64,000 nt of DNA from Girardinichthys multiradiatus. Taxonomy: Eukaryota > Chordata > Actinopteri > Cyprinodontiformes > Goodeidae. How positions within the stretch are numbered: position 1 is the stretch's first letter; every line of letters begins with the position of its first letter. This document shows positions 36,301 through 48,300 of the stretch, piece by piece. Under the pieces are notes generated by a model that was not told the origin of the DNA, searched no databases, and worked only from the letters and a program-made list of their open reading frames with translations. The translations under genes and the position numbers were made by a program. The DNA is taken from positions 45,298,891 to 45,362,890 of the forward strand of contig NC_061796.1 in the NCBI RefSeq assembly GCF_021462225.1. The letters run 5' to 3'.

Positions 36301-39300
36301 GCCAAACCCTGGATAAACTGGTGTGATGTAGGCAGCAACTGGATGCCTACATCACACCAACAGGATGTTAATTTTCTGTGTATACTGATGTGATGTTGGA
36401 TAAATGTGTATTTTCATTTTCTGAAGAACAGGAACCTGTTGAAAAACAGCAATTATGCTGAGCCAGGCCCCATTTCTTTACATTTTTCCCATCTTAAAAA
36501 CTGAAATAAACTAAAACCACCTTTTAAAATGGTCATGGTTGTTGATATTTGAGAATAAAATTGCGTACATTTTTGGAGTTGTTTTAATATATGGACGATC
36601 CAGTGTACGAGTTGTCCCTGAATGCACCGTTCAGCTGCTGGGATGTCCCCTCTCCTCTGAGGGACTCCTGCTGACATGTCTGCTACTCTGCAGCATTTCA
36701 AGCTGGTTGAATTCTACTACAGGCAGCAGGATTCGGACCTTAGCTGATTTACCTTGTTTTTTCAGTACCAGTGGCGTTTACATTCGTGTTGAAAAATGGT
36801 GAAAAAACTTTGATTTTGTTCTTCTTTCTCATAAAACAATGAACCTTTGTGTTCCTTAAATAGAAGACTGTAGTGTTGGCCGGGAGTCCACCCAGTTTGT
36901 GTTAGTGTAGCTTTTTAAAGTTGCATTTTGAAGGATCTGTATTGGAAACAAATTCAGAAATAATTTTTAATTTGTTAGCACAGTATAAAAAATATACACG
37001 CTGCTCCTTGGCAACTGTTCCTACTTGCTTATAAGTCTTATCAGGAAACAGGAATTATCTGGTATGTGTGGCAGTTAGACGCCATCCTTGAAGCCTGTCT
37101 GAGATAAAGAAAACGTATCTCGTGCTGTTTTCATTCTATAGACTTATAAGGGATGCTCTCTGCTGAGCCGTTGGCTCTTATACACGTTATTACACGCTTT
37201 GCATCTTGTAACAGGCTTATCCTGTTCAACAGAGCCAGTCATTCTTCAAGTCTGTGTATGGGACTGTCTTTAGAGCAGCCACAATAAGAGATTGTTCTGC
37301 TGCAGTCAACAAATATGTCATGCTGAAGGACTGTCACATGAACGCAGGAGATGTTGTGCAGCCTTGGCTCAAAAACATGGGGAATCATAACGAAAAATCT
37401 AGGTACATTTGTGTCAGTTGGCTCCTGTGGATCAGGGGGAGGATCAAAACCAATCTGGTTGTGTTTGAGAAAAATCTGCTTTGATTCTTAGCCTGTGTTC
37501 TTTGTGTCCTGCAGTGTTTCCCGTGTGGAGGGGAATAGGGGCCAGCAGCGCCGTCGGGTGGAGCCAGGGCTGGGGCCGCTGCCTGAGATGGGAGCCAAAT
37601 AGCCGAGACCAAGGGACCAGAATCCCTGTGTTTGACTACCCTGTCTGGTTGATCTTCTGTCGCCGGGGGCGTGCCAGACTCAGGGAGGTGTGTCAGAGAG
37701 GGAGAGGCGCCATCAGACTGTCCACAGACCTGCTGAGCTTAAAACTCCCCCAGCTCTTCGACATCCATCAGGTTCCCAAGGTAAGAACGGACAGAAGGCC
37801 CTGCAGTTACTGTTGACTGGGTTGGCTGTCTGTGGACAGTATGCAACTCAAACACAACACAGAATATATATAAATAAATATAATAATATCTTAACAAGCC
37901 CTATTTACCAGGGCTCCTACTTTCTCATCCTCATTTTCTTCTCGCTTCATCATTTAATACAATTCCAGGGTTTCTCTTTGACAGAATGACGCATTTTACA
38001 TCTGAGCTGCAGCCTGAAAAAGTCTCCAAGCAATGAGCTAATGCACAAGATGGAGGTGTGTGTGTTTCCCAGCTGAGAGGTCTGTTCCATGGAAACCCAG
38101 TGTAGTCTCTATGTGCACGGGGTCTGATCAAGGCATGGAGATGACTGACTTTGTTTAGCTGCTTGATGAGCTCCTTCTTGCAGCCAGAGCAGAAAGCTGC
38201 TCTTCCCAGGACTACAATATGATTATAAAACACCAGGAACTCACCAAAGACATTTTGAGCATGCTCACAACAGTTGGGGAACTCTCAAGGGTGATTAAGT
38301 GTAATGGGAGGTAGACTGTGCTTTTAATGTTTAATGATGGGGTCTAGGTGTGAAGAGGGGCAGAAGATGGTGAGTTCAGCATACAGTAAATTGTAATTAA
38401 CAGCCAGATGTTGAAGTTCCAAGTATTATGGAAAAATTCAATCGCTTAATCACACATTTTATAGCCCTGTTATTTGTCAAATTAGACAAACATCTATATA
38501 AAGACGTTCATATAGATGCTCAATAAAAATTAATCGAAGTCTAGTGATTTCCATGCAAACTGCCAATTTATAAATAATATAATATAGTAAGTAAATAAGT
38601 ATACTATAGTAAATAAAATAATATAGTAAGTTGGACTGTATTATTTTCACTTTGATCATACATTTTTTGCATTGTGCTAAATTATGTTGAGTGGATCTAT
38701 GTTGAAAGTTAGTTGCATGAAACTGGAGCATATTTAAAATGATGTGAACTTCCTTTATTTAGACACAAATGTGACTTGAGAATAATATTCTGGATTTTTA
38801 TGTTAAAACGTTTGTGCTGTTTGAATTATGTATCAGCATCTGTCAGATTTCAGTTATTCCTAAGGAAACAGGATTTAGTCATGTAGAAACTGAAAGGAGG
38901 AGGCAGTTTGACTCTGCCAGTCGGAGGTGAAAGTGGGCTGTAATCTTGGGCAGTAAACAGGCTGATTTAAAAGTGATTTACTTTAAGTTCCTGCTCGGGA
39001 CATAAATAGTTTCTCATTCTCAAATTGTAACTCTTTGGTGAGAACAAAACCCAGTTAAACTGGTATCTTTAGGACATCTTGTGTATGTTTAGTACCCTTC
39101 CCAGGACTGACCTGGCTGCTGCTCATCAGTCCTGGGAAGGGACTGATCACCGTGATCTGAACCGGGACATCTAAACTGTTCACATTCCAGCCCCTCTATC
39201 TCTAATACACACTTCCTAAATTTATTTGTTATTAAGTTGTTTCAAAGCACTGGAAGCGTTGCTATGACACAAGAAAAATAAAAATAGTTTTGACCATTTT

Positions 39301-42300
39301 TTGTTTGTTGAATAAGAAAGATGGCTCTAAACAGTTTAATAAACAGGTTGGGAACCTCTGCTTTAAAGCGTTATTTAGTTCCCAGAACCCTCAGAGAGAA
39401 AAACAAGAACTGTTTGGTTCAAAAGTGGGATTTGTCACCTTTGTCCTCAAATAAGTTTCCTCCTTACAAATTAATGCATTTATTTTGAACATGCACACAA
39501 CAGCCGGTTTCCATCGGGGATGGCGCTCATGCTCCAATCAGAGAGGAATGTGTTAGCTGTCAACAGGAGCCGTGCAGTTCTAGCATCTGTGCTGGCTGCT
39601 ATCCCTGTTCTGCTGCTCTGACCTTATCTCTTCAACCCAAAGAGTTCTCAGCCATGCAAATCCACTAAGGTCTAAAAACAAGATGAAGTGCGTTAATAAA
39701 ACTGACATTGACATAAAAAGATATTCTCCAGATTGAATGCATGTTGCGCTGTATGTCCGTATCCTCTTAATAAACAGATTATCACATTATCAAGTGTTGC
39801 TGCTGCTTCCAAGAACAGAAGCCGATCTCAGCTGTCATGTTTGCAGCTCAGATTTACCATCACTGTAAAGCTAGCTAAGATAGGAAAGGTATAGATTGTA
39901 GAAAATTCAAAAAGGAACAGAACAAGTCTTGGTTTTTTGTCCTGACCCACTTTTACATTTGTTGAAACTGAGTCCTTTAACTGGGATGTTGATAACATAT
40001 CACTTCTGCTAAATATTTACAGAATTCCCATCTGTGTTTATGTTCACATCTTCTATCTGAGCATAGTTTGATCCATTCAGACATTTTTAACCAAACAGAG
40101 CAGATTTCAGCACTTTGTCAGAACATACAATCTGCCAGTTTTGCAAAGTAGTCTGAAAGAACTGTGTGTAATCTGCAGTAGTGACTAATGGGTCAGCTGG
40201 GTAATGTGCTCAGGGCTGCAAGACTGGTCACTGCTCACTTCTGTTGTTTCCCAGCTGTTTCATCTGCAGAGTCTCAAATTAGGACTGTTTGGGTGCAGAA
40301 ATGTATCTGCCGGCTTAAAGTGGGAATGATCGACGTCTCAGTTCAGCACGCTGTGCATGAAGAGACAGGTTTGTCCTTTTTTATAACGTCCATTCAGATG
40401 GGGTCAGTTCTCTCCAACCAGTCCTCAGCTGTGATGAAACTGAATTTCCTGAATTTAAATGATAGTAAGACTGGAGTCCTCAGTATTGGTGAATGTGTTT
40501 CTCTTGATGATGTTGGTCCGTTGGTGTCATCCAGCTGCTCTGCTGTCAGGAATTTGGGTGCTATTTTTCAAAGTGTTTAATACAGACAAACAGATAAATG
40601 CAGTTGTCGAATCAAATGTTTTCTAACTAAGACTCATTGCTAAGGTGAACTCATATCTGCTGTCCAAAGACTTTAAAAAAGTAATGTATGCTATTGTTAC
40701 CTCTCGATTGGAGGATTGTAAGACTTTGTACGCGATACAAAGACAATTTTTCTAAACCGACATACAAACTGTCCAGAATGCAACAGCTCTTCTTCCCAGA
40801 TAGTAAAAAAATGAACACGATCTCCGGTGCCGGTTTCTTTCCATTGGCTTCCTGTTTTTAAAAGATTTTATTGCCTGTTTGTAAACCTTAAAAAGGTCTG
40901 GCCCCATCATCACTTTGTGATCTCCTTAACATCTACACTCCAGTAAGATCACTTCGGTCAACCAATCGGTTTCTCTTAGATGTTGCTAGATCCAAACTCA
41001 AATTCAGAGGCGATCGGGCCCCAAACCTTTGGAACAGTAACGGACCACTGAGACTGTCGACACTTTAAAATCTGTTTTGAAGACCCATCTGTTGTCCTTG
41101 GCGTTTGATTCTAGCAGAGTTTAAGATTCCTTTAAAGGCGATAGTTTTGTGATGCATTTCATCTTAACGTGTTTTTCATCATTTGTGTTTTCCTGCTCTT
41201 ACTGTTTTATTTTATTTGACTGGATCGTAAAGCACCCTGGTCAACTTTAGATATTTTTATGTTCTATAGAAATAAACTGACATAACCGTCTGAGTATCAC
41301 CGCTGTGACGGTCCGTCTGTTCGGCCCTCAGGTGTTCAGGGAGGAAAATATCATCTCCGGATATCGTCACCCTCGGAGCTCTGCGATGGACTGCGTCCTC
41401 AGCAGCTTCCAGATGAACAACGAAACGATCAACATATGGACCCACTTCCTGCCCACATGGTGAGTGTAAAAACTGTAAACCAGGTTCTGGGAAAACATGG
41501 GTTTATATTCACAATCCCATTTTTATTTTACAATAAGCTGGTTTCTAAGGAGAGAAAACCAGTTCAGTATCATGTGATGCAACAAACCCTTCGCTGCAGG
41601 TACTTTGTGTGGCGTTTCTTGGCTCTGTGCTCCACCATGAACTTCCTCAACGACAGCTACACCTGGCCCCTGCTGGTCTACATGCTGCTCATCTGTATTT
41701 ACCCGTTCACCTCCAGCTGTGCCCACACCTTCAGCTCCATGTCCGCAGAGTCCCGACACATCTGTTACTTCTTTGACTACGGAGCTCTCAGCCTCTACAG
41801 TCTGGGTAAGACTCCTCAAATGCTGATTGGTGGAAGGTTTACAGAAAGAGCACTTTGCTGCTGTTTTTAGCTAAAAAATCACTCCTTAAAATGTCAAACT
41901 TATCAAATATTAACATTACTTTTTTCCTGAAAGGAGCAAATAATAAAATGCTAACCCTTTACCACTTAAAATCTATTCTATGTTAATAGGTCATTATACA
42001 GAGTTGTCCAAAATTAGGTTTTTCTATCAAGAAACGTGTGAAAGAATAAATTTGTGACTTATGACTAAAGTAAAATCCAAATGAATTATACTTTAGTATT
42101 ACATCTTCACCTTGACATAAACAGCAGTTTGATGTTTCTGTGTTTATTATTAAAATCCTTATTGTTCTGAATAAGGATAATTTGTGGAGTAAATGTCAGG
42201 CAACACAGGAAGCAAAAAGAAAAACGAAACATTAATTAATTCCAACATTATCTGCTTCATGTAGAGATGATTGTACCCTTAACTTTTTACAGTAAGATGA

Positions 42301-45300
42301 GACTACCAGCACCAAGGTCCTCTGAAGATACTCTGTCTATATATGCCATGGTTTGGAACATTACCCTGCTGAACACCCCATAATGCCCTGTTTTCAGTCC
42401 CTCTCAGAAGACACCAGATATATTTAAAATGTCGGGATATTTTAACAAGGTTCCCAGGGCCTTCAGAAGAGATACAAGCCCACAGCATCACAGATCCACC
42501 ACTGTACTTAACAGTGGGCATGAGGTGATTTTTCCATATATTCATTTATTGTTTTACAGCAGACCCACCTGAAGTCTTTGCTGTTGACAAACTGGTTCTG
42601 AGTCTCATCTGACCAAAGCCTACAGTTCCAGTTAGAGCCCAGTAGAGTTTAGCAGACTCCACACGTTTGTTTATGACCAAATCGTTTTTTTTTTTTTCTG
42701 GGCATAGCTCCCAAACATCCAACTGCAGATGGTATCTAGCAGTTGTTATGAAGACTTGGTGACCCCAGGATGCCACTCATTGTTGCAGTTCTCTAACAGT
42801 GAGCTTCGGAGATGTTTTTCTTACATCTCCTGCCGTCCTTCTCGCTGTGTTTGTTAAACATGATAAACTTTGGTCTTTGTCCCCTCTGTTTGGTAACAGT
42901 TACAGTTCAGATTTTTTTATTGCTCTGAATATTTCCCTGCTTTTAAGAATCAACACACATCTGCCTTTGCGATCCCATTTTGAAGAAAGTCATGGAAGTT
43001 AAAAGGGTATGTATTACTTGTAAAAATAGCTAGAAACTGATTAAACTACATGATGTGAAATTTCAGCATCGAACAGCATCAGTGAATGATGATCCTGCAT
43101 TACAGTCAGAATGCAAAAACCCCACAGATGTTAACCTGTAAATGTTGTGGTGTTGTACCACCTTTAAAATCGGAGCCAGTATGGGCATAGGCTGTGTGTC
43201 TGGTGCTCAGCATTAACTACAGTAAGGAACACAACATTAGGTGTACATTTATAATCACACAATTTCACCCATTTCTGCAGGAGAGAACATCATTGTTAAT
43301 TATTCTCGGATCTGCAGCCAAATAAACATCCTGATCTTATTTTTGAATGAAAACCGACTCAGGTCACACCTGATATAAAAGAGTTGAATATGAAAACCTC
43401 AACAGATTCTCAGAAGCATGTTCAACAAGTCTCTTCAACCAGTGGACAGATTTTCAGTCTTCTCCATATAAATCAGCAAAGCTCATGACACACCCTTGTT
43501 AAATCCTACTGACTGAATTTGACCTGCTCCTTGTCACTACTAGAGGTTTTTTTCTCAGATACAAACTCAGAACATGATGAGCAGAATATGAAAACATTCC
43601 TCAGGCCGAGCATTTCCTCACACAGGAACCCTGCAGCGCTTTAACAATAGAGAAGTCGAGCAGTTTGGGAGAGGTTTTTCTTTATATTAAACATCTCCAA
43701 AAGGTTAAACACTGAGCCTTCAGCTTGTTCAACCTGTTTATGGTATAAATTGAACCTAATTTGGGATGAAGGATGTTGCTCATTTCTGACAAAGTTTAAC
43801 AGATAAATATTTAGTGCTTTTGACTTTCAAATTCTCAACAATAACATTCAAATAGTTTTCATTCCCTTTTTGTTAGGGCTGCGTCTCCACATTGACTGAA
43901 CTGGTTTGATGTACAAGTCAGACATTATGTAATATTATTCGTGGTTCTGTTGATTTTCTGCTTGGCTGCCTTCCTGGTGTGAATGCAGGTGCTTTTAATG
44001 CTCACTGTAGCAGATTATATTTTCTGCTTTTGGGGATTTGAACATTGCACCATTTCGGTCTATGATTAAGTATTATCTCAAGGGTAACAGTTTGGAATAA
44101 CATGACACCCGGAGTATTATCAGTTGCAGAGATTTCCTTAAAGTGCCCGACATCTCTGTTACAAAAAGTGCAGAGCAGAATAACAAAAGCAAAACATAAA
44201 TGTAGAACTGATACATTTTTGCAAAGACCAGTTTTTTTATTCACTTTTTAATAATAAAATTTTTCTACATGGAGCAGAAATAATCCTTTTACGTCTAAAC
44301 GCCAATTCTTTTTTTATATCTTCGATGAAACCAGTACATTTAAATGTAATTAAATATTTTGTACTTTGGGGACCTCTAGTGGTTAAATCGGGAACCACAC
44401 TGCGCAGACTGCGTATAATATCTTCGCCAACCACCATGAAAAAACAAATGATAGGTATGCATCACAGAGAAGTGAAAGTATTGTATTTAGTTTGATTAAA
44501 ACATACATAAATAGTTCTGGTTCCGGAGGATGGGTCACATAGCAGTTAAGAGATGAATAAAAAGCAGCATATTTCCCTGAAAAGCATGTATGATGCTGTT
44601 GAACATTCCCATGTTTGTTTGCAGGTTGTGCAATCAGCTACGGATATTATGTGATGCCAGACTGTTGGGTGAACAGTTGGCTTCATCAGCACTTTGTTCT
44701 CATCGCCATCGGGAACTCGCTGTTCTGCACCAGCATGTCCTGCTATTCCAGGTAGGACTCTCTACGCTCTTCTGAATGATTGCAGTTGAAATTACTTCCA
44801 CTGATAAACAGTTAAGTACCTAGAAGAACTTTGCTCAATAAGGCAGTTAATGGTCTTGAATATATTTTGGTCTTTAGTTTTAATCAGCATTTAGTTTCTA
44901 TGCTCTGCTTAAAAAAAAAAAAAAAAAACTCCCGGAAAACCTGAGATATGCAGAAACTGTTGACTCCCTCAAACTATGCCTAAAAACATAACTTTTTACT
45001 GCAGTTGTTGATGAAAGGTCTTTTTTTTTTTTAGTTACTAGCCATACAATTGTTTAGAATGTGTGTTTTACTGCTTGTTTGTACAAATGCACTAACTAAA
45101 TATGAATGTGGTTCTTTTAACGTTGTTCCCTTTTGTGTGAATCGTCCAATAGATGCTTCGCAACACCATCACTCCACTCATTATGCCACTGCTTTTACCC
45201 TCTAGTGCACGTTTTAGACTTGGCCTTGCAAATGAAATCATTATTATATGAGTAGCTAATCTCCATGTGGACCGAATTCCACTGGGATCTATGTTACTTT

Positions 45301-48300
45301 TGTGTTTCATTTAAATGTTGTAGATTGTGCTGTTTTTAAGTGTGAACAAAACCCGCCCAGTGGAACTCGGTTTAAATTTGAAAAGTATGACTCCTGTTTG
45401 CTTGAGAACGGTTCCAGTGTGTTTCACTTAGGTTTGCATTCTGCCTGTAGCTGAAAGTGTCTGGAACAGCATTACAGCAGCCATGTGGCTCTGAAACTCC
45501 CCATAGAAACCCAAATAAACTGAATTCTTTTAGTTTCAGCAGCCCTAAAACCAGATTATGTAAAAGCAGTTTGGGTTGTTCAGTAAAAGAGTTGGTTTGT
45601 CCTACAGAAAATCTGCATCAGGAAGATTAAAAGTTTTGTTTTTTTTTGCACAGATTTGTGGAGCTGCAGTTCCCAAAGAGAAGTAAAGCCTTACGAACAG
45701 GAGCGTTTGTTGTGCCATTTATATTCGACACGACCCCTCTGTTTTACAGGGTGAGTCCTTATTTTTCTTCTCAGTTTGAAAACATTTATTGAATTATGTA
45801 AGATTTCAGACCTGATTAGTGCCAGGCTTTAATGCATTTAATAAGACTTTGGCCGACTGACCCACGATCTGAAATCCTTTCTTCACTCAATACAAGCTAA
45901 TTTATGCCACAAGTAATTCTATTTTCAGGCACTGAGTTGCTTCTGGGGTGGCGGCAGCCCAAGTGACGCCTTGTCCAGCCACTCTTGCCACCTCCTCTTC
46001 GCCTTCCTCACCTGTTTTCTGTTTACCGCCCATCTCCCAGAGAGGCTGGCGCCGGGGCGCTTCGACTACATCGGTATGTCCAAATCCGCTGTTTGACTTA
46101 GCATCAAACGAGCTGATTTCTGAGCATTAATTAGAGAAGCAGCCAAGAGGCTCACAGTAACTCTGCAGGAGCTGCAGAGATCCACAGCTCAGGTGGGAGA
46201 ATCTGTACTTAAGACGACTATTTATTATGCACTCCACAAATCTGACTTTTATGGAGGAGTGGTAAGAAGACACCTGTTAGAAGTCCTGATTGCAGTTTAC
46301 CACAAGTGCTTTTCCTCAACGGGAACAAGGAAAATGTTCAGAGCTGATGGGAAGATGGATGGAGTGAGATACTGGGCGATACTTGACAAAAACCTGTTAT
46401 AAGCTGCAAAAAACTGGGGCCAAAGTTCACCTTTTAACAGGACAATGACCTACAACATACAGCCAGAAGGGGAGAGTTCAGATCAAAACATACACCATCC
46501 ATCCATCCATTTATTCAGCTTATCCGGGGTCGGGTCGCGGGGGCAGCAGAGAGACCCAGACTTCCCTCTCCCCAGCCACTTGGGCCAGCTCATCCGGGGG
46601 AATCCCAAGGCATTCCCAGGTCTTCCTCTGGGCCTCCTCCTGGTGGGACGTGCCCGGAACACCTCACCAGGGAGGCGTGCAGGAGCCATCCTAACCAGAT
46701 GCCCGAGCCACCTCAACTGGCTCCTCTCGACGTGGAGGAGCAGCGGCTCTACTGAGTCCCTCCCGGATGACCGACCTTCTCACCCCATCTCTAAGGGAGA
46801 GCCCGGACACCCTTCGGAGGAAACCTATTTCGGCCGCTTGTCTCCGTGATCTCGTTCTTCCGGTCATGACCCAAAGCTCATGACCATAAATGAGGGTAGG
46901 GACGTAGATCGACCGGTAAATCGTGAGCTTCGCTTTCTAACTCAGCTCTCTTTTCACCACGAGAAACCGGTACAGCGCCCGCATCACTGCTGACGCAGCA
47001 CCAATCTGTCTATCAATCTCCCGCTCAATTTTTCCCTCATTCATGAACAAGAACCCAAGATACTTATCCTCCACTTGAGGCAGGACCTCCCTCCCGACCC
47101 GGAGGAGACACTCTACCCTTTTCCGGCTCAAGACCATGGCCTCGGACTTGGAGGCACCGATTCTCATTCCGGCCTTTTCACACTTGGCTGCAGACGGCTC
47201 CAGTGAGAGCTGTAGATCACGAGCCGATGAAGCCATTAGGACCACATCATCCGCAAAAAGCAGAGACGGGATCCTAAGGCCACCAAAACGGATCCCCTCA
47301 ACACCTTGGCTGCACCAAGAAATTCTGTCCATAAAAGTTATAAACAGGATCAGTGACAAAGGGCAACGTTGGCGGAGTCCAACCCTCACCGGAATCGTTT
47401 CCGTTTTCCACAACATACACGTGTTCTAATGGCCCAGACCTAAATCTGAGAATCACAGACCCTCTGCATTCATTGTGACCAAGCTTCATGTTTTCCAAAG
47501 AAAAGTATTTACAAATCTCAGTCTTAATATGGTGGAAAGTGGGTAGAGACATAACCCAGAAGAGCTGCACGTCAGGGAACAGCTAAAGCTGGTTTTACAA
47601 GGAATTGACCAAGAGGCTGAACACAAATGCTCGTCACATTGTCCAGGTTTTAAATAACGCATAATTTTCCTGCTCATTATGACCTCCTTTGTGTTGGTCT
47701 GTCATAGATTCCCTACAAAATACACAGATGTTTGTATTTAAAGTGAAAAAGTTTAAACGGGATGAATAGTTTTGTTGGGCTCTTCATCCTAAGAGAACCA
47801 TTTGGGAAAATCTGGCTGCGTTATTTAGGGTAACTCCTTCCAAACATGCGTGTAACTGTTAAATAATGTCTTTTATCTTAGCCTGAACTATACTGGCTCG
47901 ACATCAGACGGGTTTTTAACTTTTTAACTGGACACTATGTAAACTCCTCAGACTGTTTCTTTGCTCTCTGCTTTTTGTTTCTCTCAAGTTTCATTGTTAG
48001 AAATGATAAAGGAAGCGGAGTCGGTTTACAAGTGATGCCAAATAATAAAAATAAACATCAACAGAGGGTTTATAATTCAGCCTTTCATTATTTAATCCCA
48101 CAAACATTACATTCAGATCAAAAGATTAAATATGTTACCAAACAGGCTTAACTTTGCATTAATACAAATCACAGAATCTGGATCAAAACATTACATTTTG
48201 ATGATTTTTAGGGAGAATATTTTGTTGTTTATCTACGTTTTAATTCAAATGATTTAATTTGTTCTAATTTAGATCAATTAATGAAAAGCCCTCAAGAGTC

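Larger units (their letters stand above)
32643..37514. other. paqr6 first intron
   Basis: About 4.9 kb. It holds two TG microsatellites, a G run at 34140-34150, a partial SINE-like copy at 35645-35785 and a perfect hairpin at 36319-36359. Otherwise I see no coding sequence; the open frames are short. Confidence 0.5.

Noticed and set aside
36319..36359. microRNA precursor
   Set aside because: A 16-bp stem with a 9-nt loop is too short for a canonical precursor; no longer flanking pairing is visible.
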